Origin: Terriglobia bacterium
GTDB taxonomy: Bacteria > Acidobacteriota > Terriglobia > Bryobacterales > Bryobacteraceae
Direction of reading: 5' to 3'
Length of the DNA: 34,423 bases
NCBI GenBank assembly: GCA_025358575.1
Contig: JANYJA010000082.1
Span: 1-34,423, forward strand
Shown here: positions 23,459-32,109 of the stretch, piece after piece
How positions within the stretch are numbered: position 1 is the first letter of the stretch
Layout of the letters: each line of letters begins with the position of its first letter
Program-made: the position numbers and the translations under genes
Notes under the pieces: generated by a model
Told to the model about the DNA's origin: nothing
Seen by the model: only the letters and a program-made list of their open reading frames with translations
The model's database searches: none

Positions 23459-25242
23459 CAGCTCCGAGGTTTGGTCCTTCGCGTCTTCACTTTCATCACC
23501 AGCAAAGTCTGGTCGTCAAACTTCGCTGTGTTGAAGCGGTCTAAATCTTCGAAAATGGCCGTGACTAAATCCGCCGGACGCGCCTGTTCGTTTGCTCGCA
23601 CCACGCGCTCCAGCCGCCTCCGGCCGTACTCTTCTCCGGAAGGGCTCAAGTGGTCCGAAATCCCGTCCGAGTAAAGCACAATCGTGTCGCCCGGCTGCGC
23701 CTGAAAAGTGATCTCGTCGTACTCGATATCGGGCAGCAAGCCCAGTGGCACACCCTCCGGTCGCAGCTTCAGCATTTCGCCGCCGCGGCAAACCATAGGG
23801 GGCGTGCCGCCGGCGTTGGTGATCTGGAATTGTTTCGAATGCGGGTGCCACAACATCAGCAGGAGCGTCACGTAGCGCGCTTCCACTTTGCGCTCCACCA
23901 GCTTGTCATTCAGCGCCTTCATCAGTTCGGAAGGCTTGCGTCGACGCGGAGCCAGGGTTCGCATCAGCCCGTCCAATACCGCGCCGTAAAGCGCGGCCGC
24001 CACTCCCTTACCGCTCGAATCGCCGAACGCGATCACCATGTGGTGCTCTTTGTGACTCGTATCGCGATGCTCAAAAAAGTCGTAAACATCGCCGCTGATT
24101 TCCCGCGCCGGCCGCAATCCCACCGCGCTTTCGATGCCGCGAATCTCCGGCGTTTCCGCCGGAAGCAGAACCGCCTGAAGCTCTCGCGCCACCCGCAGAT
24201 CTTCTTGAATCAGCTTCTCCCGGATCGCGATCTCTTCATACAGCCGCGCGTTTTCCACTGAATTCGCGATTTGCGGACCGAGCAGCGCCAGCGTCCGCAT
24301 GTGGTCGTCCGTAAAAAAGCCGTACCGCCCGCTTTCCAGATCCATAACGCCCACCACGCGATCCTGCACCATCAGCGGCACGGCCACCTCCGACCGCAGA
24401 TCCGGATGCGAAGCGATATATCGCGGGTCGCTCGATGTGTCGTCAACGCGGACGGGTTCGCGGGATTCCGCCGCCGCCCCCGTGATCCCCTTGCCAAACG
24501 GGATGTTGTCGATCTTCACCCGTTCGTCGTAACGGATGCTGAACCGGTGCTTCAGAACGTTCGTCACCTCGTCCTTTAGCAGAATGCTGAACGCATCGTA
24601 ATTGATGAGCGTCCGCATGCTGGACGCAATCTTGGTCAGCAGTTCGTCCAGCTCCAAAATCGCCGCGAATTCCTGCGAAATTCTCCCCAAGGTCTTGAGA
24701 GTCCGGTTCTGCCGCTCCGCCCTGCGATACAACCGCGCATTGTCGATCGCCGCTCCCACACGCGCCGCGATCAGCCGCAGCATCGCCCGGTCATAATCGG
24801 TGTAAGCACCCAATCGCGTCGATTGAACATCGATCACGCCGACCAGCTTCTGCCGCGCGATCATCGGCACCGCGAGTTCCGTTCGCACCGCATCCACTGA
24901 ATTCAGATAGCGATCGTCGTTACGGACATCCGCCACCAGAATGGGCTCGCGTTTCTCGGCCGCCGCGCCGGTAATGCCTTCCCCCAGCTTTACCGCCAAA
25001 TTGCGAACAATTTCTTCGCGGTGCCCCACCGCATACCGGATGCGAAGCTCCTGCTGTTTCTCGCTATAGAGCAAGATCGCGAACAGCTCGTAGTGCATTA
25101 CGCGCCGCACAATCTCCGACACGTTTGCCAGCAGACGGTCAAGGTCAAGCGTTTGTGAAGTGACGGCCGAGACTTCCAGCAGAAAGTCCAGGAGATCCGC
25201 GCGCTCTTCGAATCGAACCGCTTCTTTGCGTGTAGCCTGCAT
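23458..25242 (-). CDS. GAF-GAF-PP2C (SpoIIE/RsbU-type) serine phosphatase
   Basis: A 594-residue cytoplasmic signalling protein. Two GAF domains (about 15-165 and 190-335; IGAAAEKREPILVADVR and the parallel GITGAAAESREPVRVDD) are joined by a linker to a SpoIIE-type PP2C phosphatase (about 375-585), with GDVYDFF, GDSSGKGVAAAL and DTIVLYSDGISD providing metal-binding aspartates. Such proteins dephosphorylate anti-anti-sigma factors in partner-switching systems in response to small ligands or light bound by GAF. No anti-sigma or anti-anti-sigma gene is adjacent. The gene starts three bases after the deoC stop and overlaps lysA by one base. Confidence 0.87.
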   Translation of the reverse strand: MQATRKEAVRFEERADLLDFLLEVSAVTSQTLDLDRLLANVSEIVRRVMHYELFAILLYSEKQQELRIRYAVGHREEIVRNLAVKLGEGITGAAAEKREPILVADVRNDDRYLNSVDAVRTELAVPMIARQKLVGVIDVQSTRLGAYTDYDRAMLRLIAARVGAAIDNARLYRRAERQNRTLKTLGRISQEFAAILELDELLTKIASSMRTLINYDAFSILLKDEVTNVLKHRFSIRYDERVKIDNIPFGKGITGAAAESREPVRVDDTSSDPRYIASHPDLRSEVAVPLMVQDRVVGVMDLESGRYGFFTDDHMRTLALLGPQIANSVENARLYEEIAIREKLIQEDLRVARELQAVLLPAETPEIRGIESAVGLRPAREISGDVYDFFEHRDTSHKEHHMVIAFGDSSGKGVAAALYGAVLDGLMRTLAPRRRKPSELMKALNDKLVERKVEARYVTLLLMLWHPHSKQFQITNAGGTPPMVCRGGEMLKLRPEGVPLGLLPDIEYDEITFQAQPGDTIVLYSDGISDHLSPSGEEYGRRRLERVVRANEQARPADLVTAIFEDLDRFNTAKFDDQTLLVMKVKTRRTKPRS

Positions 25243-25245
25243 GAT

Positions 25246-26004
25246 CTAAACTGCCGACGCCTCCGCAATCCGGACGCTTGCGCTCGCTCCCACGCGCGAC
25301 GCCCCGGCCTCGACCATCTTCCGGAAATCCTCCAGCGTCCGAATTCCGCCTGACGCCTTAACTCCCATCACGCTCCCCACGGACTTACGCATCAGCGCGA
25401 CATCGTGCACGGTCGCTCCAGACGGTCCGAACCCCGTCGAAGTCTTCACGAAATCCGCGCCGGCATCCTGCGCGATCCGGCATGCAGTCACTTTCTGCTC
25501 ATCGGTCAGCAGCGCCGTTTCGAGAATCACTTTCACGATCGCGCCCGCATCGTGGCAAACCCTCACGACATCCTGAATATCGTTCTTAGCGATCTCGTAT
25601 TCTTCTGCCCGCAGCGCCCCAATATTCAGCACCATATCCACTTCTCCCGCGCCATGGCGCACCGCCGACCGCGCTTCAGCAGCTTTTATTTCCGAAAGAT
25701 TCGCGCCCAGCGGGAAGCCCGCCACCGTGCACGTCTTCACTACCGAGCCAGCCAGCTCCGCTCGAACGAAGTCAACCCAGAACGGATTCACGCATACGCT
25801 CGCAAACTCATAGCGTCGCGCCTCCTCGCAAACGCGCCGCACATCCGTCCGGGTCGCATCCGCTTTCAGTAATGTATGGTCGATCAGGTGAGCCACTTTC
25901 GGATCGAATTGGTTCGTTTTGTCTCCTTTGGCGGCCCCGCTGTCCCGCAGACGTAAGCGCACTGGAATCATTGCGTTCGCGGTATTGTGGGGCTGAAAAC
26001 TCAT
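25246..26004 (-). CDS. deoC: Deoxyribose-phosphate aldolase
   Basis: A 252-residue class I aldolase that splits 2-deoxyribose-5-phosphate into glyceraldehyde-3-phosphate and acetaldehyde in deoxynucleoside breakdown. Catalytic residues in the chosen numbering: Asp123 ([11 protein letters not shown]), the Schiff-base Lys187 ([10 protein letters not shown]) and Lys216 ([10 protein letters not shown]). ATG 26004 is preferred over 26025 because GAGGA lies at a suitable distance before it, in a leader that mirrors the one of the divergent NicO gene. The first roughly 30 residues are extra to the core domain. It heads the minus-strand run deoC-phosphatase-lysA-nuoB-pgeF. Confidence 0.92.
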   Translation of the reverse strand: MSFQPHNTANAMIPVRLRLRDSGAAKGDKTNQFDPKVAHLIDHTLLKADATRTDVRRVCEEARRYEFASVCVNPFWVDFVRAELAGSVVKTCTVAGFPLGANLSEIKAAEARSAVRHGAGEVDMVLNIGALRAEEYEIAKNDIQDVVRVCHDAGAIVKVILETALLTDEQKVTACRIAQDAGADFVKTSTGFGPSGATVHDVALMRKSVGSVMGVKASGGIRTLEDFRKMVEAGASRVGASASVRIAEASAV

Positions 26005-26008
26005 GATA

Positions 26009-26057
26009 ACACTGTCCTCTTCCATCTAAAGCGTCGTACAATTCGTAGGGACAGTGT
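26009..26057. promoter_or_regulatory. Inverted repeat shared by divergent deoC and NicO genes
   Basis: ACACTGTCC (26009-26017) and GGACAGTGT (26049-26057) are a perfect 9-bp inverted pair, 31 bases apart, inside the 54-base gap between the two start codons. Each arm lies directly upstream of its start codon and contains the ribosome-binding purines, so both mRNAs have near-identical leaders ending GGACAGTGT-(A or TATC)-ATG. It may be an operator, a common mRNA regulatory site, or a coincidence of two similar Shine-Dalgarno regions. Confidence 0.5.
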
Positions 26058-26058
26058 A

Positions 26059-27684
26059 ATGAAAAAACTTGAATTTCTCGTTGTTTTTCTTGGCTTTGCA
26101 GTCCTAAGCTGTGCTCACCCAATGGGCAATTTCAGCGTCAATCATTACTCTAAAATCGAGCTCGCTCCAAAAACTTCCAAAGTGCTTTTCGTCCTCGATT
26201 TGGCCGAAATTCCAAGTTTCGCGTTGCTGCAAAAATGGGGACTCCAGGCCACCAGCCCCCGCGCCGACCTGAATGCCAAAGCTACCCAGGAAGCGCGCGA
26301 CTGGTCCCGCAATCTAGTGATCCGCGACAACGGAAAAATCATCAAGCCGCGTTTCGATAGTGCCGACCTCACGGTTTCCGAAGGAGCCGGTGGACTCTCC
26401 GTATTTCGAATTGCCACGCATTTGTCACTGCCGCTCGTTTCCGGCCGGCTTGAATACGAGGATTCGAATTACGCCGAGCGGGCGGGATGGAAAGAGATCG
26501 TCGTGCAGGGCGGGGAAGGCGTCACTCTTCAAAAGTCCACCCCTGATCATCCCGACCAGAGTCAGGCACTCGCCGCATATCCGCAAGATCCCCGGCTTTC
26601 CCCGCCGCAGGAAACCCAGGCCAGCGTGCAATGGTCGGCAGTGGGTGAGCCGACAGCGCCCTTAGTCGCGACGGCTCCGGCAAAGACTGCACCCCTCGAA
26701 GTCGCTGCCGCGCCTGCAGTAGTAGCCGTTCCACCTCCGAATACCGCTGCCACGCCGCCTGAGCAAAAGTCTCTCGGCACCGTAAGCCGCGGCGACTTCA
26801 TCTCACGCACGCTCGGCAGTAAAAAAGAAATCGGCTGGAGTCTGGCTGTAACGCTCCTTCTCGTCGCATTCGGTTTCGGCGCGCTACACGCTTTCGAGCC
26901 CGGTCACGGAAAAACGATGGTCGCCGCCTATCTTGTCGGCTCGCGAGGAACCGTCAAGCAAGCCATTTTTCTGGGCGGCATGGTCACTTTCACGCACACC
27001 ATTAGCGTCTTCATCCTCGGCATCGCCACGCTCTTTCTGTCACGTTATGTCATGCCCGAGAAGATTTCGAAAGTTTTGGGCGTGGTCTCGGGACTCACAA
27101 TCGTCTGGATCGGCGGCCTGCTTCTTTATCGTCGCGCCCGCAAACTCGCCCCGCATACCCATGCGCATCATGATCACGACCACGACCATGACCACGCACA
27201 CCCCCACACCCATTCACACGACCACGACCATGCCCACGCCCACAAACACGACCACAAACACGACCACCATCACCACGAGCCGGTGCCCGCCCACACCCAT
27301 ACCCACACTCACGATGGCCACACTCACAGCCATCTGCCCGAAGGCGACGTAACGCTCGGGAGTCTAATCGCGCTCGGCGCCAGCGGCGGCCTGGTGCCTT
27401 GCCCTTCCGCGCTGGTCCTGCTCCTTAGCGCCATCTCATTAGGTAGAACCGGTCTTGGCCTCCTGATGCTGCTCAGCTTCAGCCTAGGTCTTGCCTTAGT
27501 CCTCATGGCCACCGGACTCACCGTGCTTTTTGCAAAAAAGCTGCTCCCCGAGAAAAGCAAAAGCGCCTCCAATCCCGTCTTTCGTCTGCTGCCCGTCCTC
27601 TCTGCCGCCGTCATTCTCATCATCGGAATGGTGATGACCGGCGTCTCGCTCGGCCTAATTCCCGCCAGCCGGTTTTTGAGTTAG
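26059..27684 (+). CDS. NicO/RcnA-type nickel-cobalt transporter with His-rich loop
   Basis: A 541-residue protein. Signal peptide (KKLEFLVVFLGFAVLSC-A), then a periplasmic domain beginning HPMGNFSVNHYSKIEL (about 20-220), a Pro/Ala-rich linker, and the NicO membrane domain. Key motifs are HAFEPGHGKTMVAAYLVG (metal site HxxxPGHGK), TFTHTISVF and GASGGLVPCPSALVLLL. Between membrane segments, at about residues 364-427, lies a loop with 30 histidines alternating mostly with Asp, Ala, Thr or Lys. The family exports or imports Ni/Co; a His-rich loop fits metal buffering and favours RcnA-like export, but direction is not proven. ATG 26059 begins the signal peptide and follows AGGGA. It is divergent from deoC. 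Confidence 0.85.
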   Translation: MKKLEFLVVFLGFAVLSCAHPMGNFSVNHYSKIELAPKTSKVLFVLDLAEIPSFALLQKWGLQATSPRADLNAKATQEARDWSRNLVIRDNGKIIKPRFDSADLTVSEGAGGLSVFRIATHLSLPLVSGRLEYEDSNYAERAGWKEIVVQGGEGVTLQKSTPDHPDQSQALAAYPQDPRLSPPQETQASVQWSAVGEPTAPLVATAPAKTAPLEVAAAPAVVAVPPPNTAATPPEQKSLGTVSRGDFISRTLGSKKEIGWSLAVTLLLVAFGFGALHAFEPGHGKTMVAAYLVGSRGTVKQAIFLGGMVTFTHTISVFILGIATLFLSRYVMPEKISKVLGVVSGLTIVWIGGLLLYRRARKLAPHTHAHHDHDHDHDHAHPHTHSHDHDHAHAHKHDHKHDHHHHEPVPAHTHTHTHDGHTHSHLPEGDVTLGSLIALGASGGLVPCPSALVLLLSAISLGRTGLGLLMLLSFSLGLALVLMATGLTVLFAKKLLPEKSKSASNPVFRLLPVLSAAVILIIGMVMTGVSLGLIPASRFLS

Positions 27685-27685
27685 T

Positions 27686-28492
27686 TTGCCCAATTTCTCC
27701 AGCTCGGATCTCGTGCTCGCACGCAGACTCGAAGCTGCCGATGCTGCCATAGGCCTCGCCTGCGCGGAGGCAAGCGCCCTCGGACAACCCCAACTCCGCG
27801 CCTGCGCCGAACCTTTCGCAGGAGGCTATCTGGTCTTCGGGGGAGTAGGCTCACCCATGACCCACGCTCTTGGCGTTGGCATGGACGGCCACGTCACTGA
27901 ATCCGAGTTCTCTCGAATGGAAGAGTTTTTCCGCAGCCGCGGCAGCGCGTCCCTCATCGACCTCTGCCCCTTATCCGACGCCGCGCTCATCCAGTATCTT
28001 CAAGAACGCAATTACCACGTCATCGAATTCAACAACATCATGGCTCGCCGCCTCCATCCAGGTGAAACTTTTCCGCTCGATCCCCGCGTGCGCCGCATCC
28101 ACGAGAGTGAACTCGACCTCTGGACTCTCACGGTTACCCGCGGATTCATGGGACACGACGACATCCTTCCCGAATACCTCGAAATGCTCTCCGGGCTCAC
28201 CGGCGTCGCCGACTGCTTCTTCGGACTCGTCGCCGACCGGCCCGGAGCTGGCGCCGGCCTTCGTCTTTCGAATGGAGTCGCATCCTTCATCGGCGATGCC
28301 ACACTGACGTCGGCACGCAATCACGGTCTGCAAGGCGCTCTCATCAACGCGCGTCTGGCTCAGGCCACCGCCGCTGGTTGCGATCTCGCTGCAGTTTCCG
28401 TCATTCCCGGCGGCATCTCACACCGCAATTATGAACGCGCCGGATTCGAGCTTATTTACATGCGAGTGAACTTGAGCCGCGAATGGACCTAA
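27686..28492 (+). CDS. GNAT-family acetyltransferase-like protein
   Basis: A 268-residue cytoplasmic protein. The C-terminal half has GNAT features: GVASFIGDATL, then GLQGALINARLAQATAAGCDL (in the position of the acetyl-CoA-binding loop and helix) and the family ending ISHRNYERAGFELIYMRV. The N-terminal half is a second degenerate GNAT-like domain (ASLIDLCPLSDAALIQYLQE then NYHVIEFNNIMAR). Acceptor unknown. The TTG at 27686 comes one base after the stop of the transporter gene; the start is uncertain and GTG 27710 is another choice. It precedes yggS by nine bases, so transporter, GNAT, yggS and the next genes probably form one operon. Confidence 0.75.
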   Translation: MPNFSSSDLVLARRLEAADAAIGLACAEASALGQPQLRACAEPFAGGYLVFGGVGSPMTHALGVGMDGHVTESEFSRMEEFFRSRGSASLIDLCPLSDAALIQYLQERNYHVIEFNNIMARRLHPGETFPLDPRVRRIHESELDLWTLTVTRGFMGHDDILPEYLEMLSGLTGVADCFFGLVADRPGAGAGLRLSNGVASFIGDATLTSARNHGLQGALINARLAQATAAGCDLAAVSVIPGGISHRNYERAGFELIYMRVNLSREWT

Positions 28493-28501
28493 CATCGGAG
28501 T

Positions 28502-29173
28502 ATGCTCGATCACGGTCTCGCCGACCGTCTAGCCACTGTTCGTGACCGCATCGCCACCGCCGCCGCGCGCGCGGGCCGCACTCCCGAGCAGATCCTCTTG
28601 CTCGCCGTCACGAAAGTCTTCCCGGCGGCCGTCGTCCGCGACGCCTACGAACTCGGACTGCGGGACTTCGGAGAAAATTACGTTCAGGAATTCGAGCACA
28701 AAGCCCCGCTCGTTGCGGACCTCTCTGGAGCCCGCTTCCATCTCATCGGCCACCTTCAATCCAATAAGTCCCGCAAGGCCCTCGATTTATTTCAAGTCAT
28801 CCAGACGGTGGATTCACCGCGCTTGGCCGCCCGCCTTAACGAATCGCCCACGCCGGTCGAAGTTTATCTGGAAGTAAAGCTGTCCGCCGAAGAATCGAAA
28901 CACGGCGCCCTTCCAGAAAAGCTCCCCGAACTGATCGAAAGCGTCCGCGCCTGCCCCCAACTCACGCTCACCGGTCTCATGACCATTCCTCCTTGGACCG
29001 AAGAGGCCGAACAGTCCCGCCCTTATTTCCGCGCGCTCCGCGAGCTTGCCGCGCGTCACAATCTGGCTGGTCTGTCTATGGGGATGTCGCACGACCTCGA
29101 AGTTGCCATTGAAGAAGGTGCCACCTGCGTGCGCATCGGCACGGCCCTTTTTGGCAAGAGGCAGAAGTCGTGA
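28502..29173 (+). CDS. yggS: YggS/PLPBP-family pyridoxal-phosphate homeostasis protein
   Basis: A 223-residue PLP-binding protein of the YggS (PROSC/PLPBP) family, which keeps free PLP and amino-acid pools in balance without catalysing a known reaction. Motifs: LLAVTKVFP with PLP-binding Lys38, LRDFGENYVQEFEHK, HLIGHLQSNKSRKAL, LTGLMTIPPW and GMSHDLEVAIEEGATCVRIGTALFG, the phosphate-binding end. Length is typical. CGGAG precedes the ATG. The stop overlaps the GTG of the next gene. Confidence 0.93.
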   Translation: MLDHGLADRLATVRDRIATAAARAGRTPEQILLLAVTKVFPAAVVRDAYELGLRDFGENYVQEFEHKAPLVADLSGARFHLIGHLQSNKSRKALDLFQVIQTVDSPRLAARLNESPTPVEVYLEVKLSAEESKHGALPEKLPELIESVRACPQLTLTGLMTIPPWTEEAEQSRPYFRALRELAARHNLAGLSMGMSHDLEVAIEEGATCVRIGTALFGKRQKS

Positions 29174-30267
29174 AGGTGAATTACGACGCGCCGCCGCCGA
29201 GCGCGGCCTCAGGCGTCGCCGCCTACGCCGCCGTGCTTCTCATTGCTCTGCGCGCACGTGGCGATGTCGGCAGATTTCCCAAAGCCGATGTCTCCCTCTA
29301 CCATCTCGGCAACAATCAACTCCACCTCGGAGCGTACCGTCGCGCACTCGCCCAGCCCGGTGTAGTCGTCCTTCACGACGCGGTCTTAAATCATTTTTTC
29401 CTCGGCTCTCTTACCGCGAACCAATACATCGACGAATACGTTTACAACTATGGTGAGTGGTCGCGCCCGCTAGCCGCTCAGCTTTGGCGTGAGCGCGCCG
29501 GCTCCGGCAGCGATGCCCGTTACTTCGACGCCCCCATGCTCAAACGTATCGCGACCACTTCAAAAGCCGTGATCGTGCATAATCCCGGTGCCGCCGAGAT
29601 GGTGCGCCGTCACGCGCCCGCGGCCTCCATCATCGAAATTCCGCACTTCTACCAGGACGAACCCGCGCCCGAAGTTTCTGACGTAATTCGCTACCGCTCG
29701 AGTCTAGGCGTGCAACCGGGCACCTTCCTCTTCGGTGTCTTCGGCTATATCCGCGAATCCAAACGCCTCCTCACCATTCTTCGCGCCTTCGACTCTCTTC
29801 ACCGAGCTTTGCCAAGCTCGTGCCTCCTCGTCGCCGGTCGCATCATCTCGCGGGATCTCGAACGCGCCGCGCATCCCCTTCTCCAAAATCCCGGTATCAT
29901 CCGCCGCCCTTTCCTTTCCACCGGCGACTTCCGGCTCGCCGCTCACGCCGTGGACGCGTGCGTCAATCTGCGCGTCCCCGCCGCCGGCGAAACCTCTGGC
30001 ATCGCTATCCGCCTCATGGGTACCGGTCGCCCCGTCATACTGAGCGAGGGAGCCGAAATTGCCCGTTTTCCCGCCGGCTCGTGTCTCCGCATTCAAGCCG
30101 GAGTTGCCGAACGCGCCGACTTGTTTGAACATATGTCTGTAGTAGCGGTCGTTCCTTTCATGGCGCGCGAGATAGGGTTACGCGCAGCCGGCCACGTTCA
30201 GAGCCGCCACCGCCTGGAACCGATCGCCGACCAATATTGGAGTGCGTTGTGCGCCTGCCGCAATTAG
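29170..30267 (+). CDS. Family GT4-like glycosyltransferase
   Basis: A 365-residue soluble glycosyltransferase of the GT-B fold. N-terminal Rossmann-like part with YHLGNNQLHLGAYRRAL and VVLHDAVLNHFFLG, then the hinge HNPGAAEMVRRHAP and IPHFYQDEP. The C-terminal half has GTFLFGVFGYIRESKRLLTI and SSCLLVAGRI, and a donor-site region GETSGIAIRLMGTGRPVILSEG in place of the usual E-x7-E loop. The GTG start overlaps the yggS stop by four bases and its end overlaps the next gene by 19. Probably it adds sugars to an envelope or exopolysaccharide product; the sugar is unknown. Confidence 0.8.
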   Translation: MKVNYDAPPPSAASGVAAYAAVLLIALRARGDVGRFPKADVSLYHLGNNQLHLGAYRRALAQPGVVVLHDAVLNHFFLGSLTANQYIDEYVYNYGEWSRPLAAQLWRERAGSGSDARYFDAPMLKRIATTSKAVIVHNPGAAEMVRRHAPAASIIEIPHFYQDEPAPEVSDVIRYRSSLGVQPGTFLFGVFGYIRESKRLLTILRAFDSLHRALPSSCLLVAGRIISRDLERAAHPLLQNPGIIRRPFLSTGDFRLAAHAVDACVNLRVPAAGETSGIAIRLMGTGRPVILSEGAEIARFPAGSCLRIQAGVAERADLFEHMSVVAVVPFMAREIGLRAAGHVQSRHRLEPIADQYWSALCACRN

Positions 30268-32033
30268 CGATCACCGGCTGCTTCCTCATAGCCCTGGCGA
30301 TCCGTGTGGTCGCGCAGGTTGAACATCCCTCTCATATCACCGCCCACGCCTTCATGCGAATGCACGACGGCGTTCACCTCGCCGCGAATATTTTCCGCCC
30401 CGCTGAACACGGACGCTTCCCCGCGGTTCTCGTCCGAACCCCTTACGGAAAGGGCGTCGAAATGAGCGCACATTATCACGCTTTCGTGGACCGCGGTTAC
30501 GCCGTTGTCGCCCAGGACGTCCGCGGGCGCTATGAATCGCAAGGAGTCTTCTCACCCCTCGATCAGGAGTCTCGCGACGGAGACGACACTATCAATTGGA
30601 TTGCGGCCCAGCCCTGGTCCGATGGCGGCGTGGGTATGATGGGCGGCTCGTATCTCGGTATCTCTCAGTGGAAAGTCGCCGTGCTAAACAACCCGCATTT
30701 GAAAGCCATATTTCCGATCGTCTCCGGCGACGACGATTATCGCGATCGTTTCTATTCCACTGGCGGCGCGTTTAAACTTGGCAACCGCCTGTTGTGGACT
30801 TCGGAAAACATGCGCCTCGCTGGCTATGAACCCCCCGACTTCTGGAAATTCATCTGGACCCTCCCCGTGCGCAAGACCGACACGCTGGCCACGGGGCACA
30901 AGTCACCCATGCTGCAGCAGGCCTTCGATCATCCATCCGAAGACGCCTTTTGGAAGAATCTGAGCACGCGTCGCAAGCTCAAAGATTTCCACGTCCCCGT
31001 TTTCACGGTCGGCGGTTGGTACGACAATTTTGTGGAAGGCGACCTCGACGCCTTTTCTATCCTGCACAAGCACTCCAGTATCGATCGCATTCTCATCGGA
31101 CCCTGGCCGCACAACATGTCCATCCCGATCACTACCGTAGATTACGGCCCACACGCCCTGGTCCCGTTGCGCCGCACGCAATTGGAATGGTTCGACCAAT
31201 GGCTCAAGCATAAAGATGTGCCGCTTACCTCGCAGCCGCCGGTCCGGATTTTCGTGATGGGTGTGGATCAATGGCGCGATGAGCAGGAGTGGCCGCTCGC
31301 GCGCGCCCGCGAAACCCGTTTCTATCTTAAGAGCAACGGCCACGCCAACACCGTTTTCGGCGATGGCGTCCTTTCTCCGGAACCAGCAACTGGCAACGCG
31401 CGCGATGAATTTGTTTATGACCCGCAGCACCCCGTCCCCACCGCCGGCGGATCCGTCTGCTGCAATCCCGACGTATTTCCATGGGGGCCCGTCGACCAGC
31501 GCAAAGTCGAAAAGCGAAAAGACGTGCTGGTTTATAGCACCACCCCGCTCGCCGACGATCTGGAAGTGACCGGCCCCATTGAGGTTGTTCTGCATGCGGC
31601 CAGCAGCGCGCCCGACACCGACTTCACCGCCAAGCTGGTGGATGTATACCCCAACGGACAGGCCATGAATTTGACTGATGGCATCCTCCGCGCGCGTTAC
31701 CGCAATTCGCTCGAAAAGCCGAAGCTTATGAAAAGCGGCCGCATTTACAAGCTCACGATTGACGCAGGAGTCACCAGCAACGTGTTTCGCAAGGGGCATC
31801 GCATCCGCCTTGAAATATCGAGCAGCAACTTCCCTCGCTTCGATCGTAATCCCAACACCGGCCGCCCCGTCGCGGACGAAGCTCAACTCGTCAAGGCGTC
31901 GCAGACCATCCACCACGACCGGTGGCATGACTCCTTTCTCCTGCTGCCGGTGATTCCCCAGGCCCTACCCCGATTGACTTCAACCGCTCCAACGCGCTAT
32001 TTTGCAAAGAGATCCGCATCCCTGGCGCGGTAG
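30249..32033 (+). CDS. Secreted CocE/NonD-family (X-Pro dipeptidyl-peptidase S15) hydrolase
   Basis: A 594-residue exported serine hydrolase. GTG 30249 starts a signal peptide (RLPQLAITGCFLIALAIRVVA-Q); a TTG at 30237 is also in frame. The alpha/beta-hydrolase domain carries the nucleophile elbow MMGGSYLGIS (Ser134), VAQDVRGRYESQG, the acid in the GGWYDNFVEGD region and the histidine in LIGPWPHN. The C-terminal jelly-roll (VTGPIEVVLHAASSAPDTDF onward, ending DSFLLLPVIP) is the XPD C-domain. Family members cleave acyl esters, cocaine-like esters or X-Pro peptides; here the natural substrate is unknown. Its 3' end is unusual: the TAG stop (32031-32033) is inside the tRNA-Cys gene, the last three codons overlapping the tRNA. 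Confidence 0.88.
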   Translation: MRLPQLAITGCFLIALAIRVVAQVEHPSHITAHAFMRMHDGVHLAANIFRPAEHGRFPAVLVRTPYGKGVEMSAHYHAFVDRGYAVVAQDVRGRYESQGVFSPLDQESRDGDDTINWIAAQPWSDGGVGMMGGSYLGISQWKVAVLNNPHLKAIFPIVSGDDDYRDRFYSTGGAFKLGNRLLWTSENMRLAGYEPPDFWKFIWTLPVRKTDTLATGHKSPMLQQAFDHPSEDAFWKNLSTRRKLKDFHVPVFTVGGWYDNFVEGDLDAFSILHKHSSIDRILIGPWPHNMSIPITTVDYGPHALVPLRRTQLEWFDQWLKHKDVPLTSQPPVRIFVMGVDQWRDEQEWPLARARETRFYLKSNGHANTVFGDGVLSPEPATGNARDEFVYDPQHPVPTAGGSVCCNPDVFPWGPVDQRKVEKRKDVLVYSTTPLADDLEVTGPIEVVLHAASSAPDTDFTAKLVDVYPNGQAMNLTDGILRARYRNSLEKPKLMKSGRIYKLTIDAGVTSNVFRKGHRIRLEISSSNFPRFDRNPNTGRPVADEAQLVKASQTIHHDRWHDSFLLLPVIPQALPRLTSTAPTRYFAKRSASLAR

Positions 32034-32098
32034 CCAAGTGGTAAGGCAAAGGTCTGCAAAACCTTTATTCGTCGGTTCGATCCCGACCCGCGCCTCCA
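32024..32098 (+). tRNA. tRNA-Cys (anticodon GCA)
   Basis: A full cloverleaf folds by eye. Acceptor GGCGCGG (32024-32030) pairs with CCGCGCC (32088-32094). The D-arm is GCC-GGC, the anticodon stem AAGGT/ACCTT with loop CTGCAAA (anticodon GCA), and the T-arm GTCGG-TTCGATC-CCGAC. The discriminator is T and an encoded CCA ends the gene at 32098. GCA with a U73 discriminator is the cysteine tRNA. The first ten bases overlap the coding end of the hydrolase, whose stop codon is tRNA positions 8-10. Confidence 0.97.
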
Positions 32099-32109
32099 AA
32101 CTTCCCGGT

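Noticed and set aside
27150-27331. Short repeated CAC/GAC units as a tandem repeat or CRISPR-like array.
   Set aside because: They are in-frame codons for the His-rich loop of the NicO protein and have no repeat-spacer structure.
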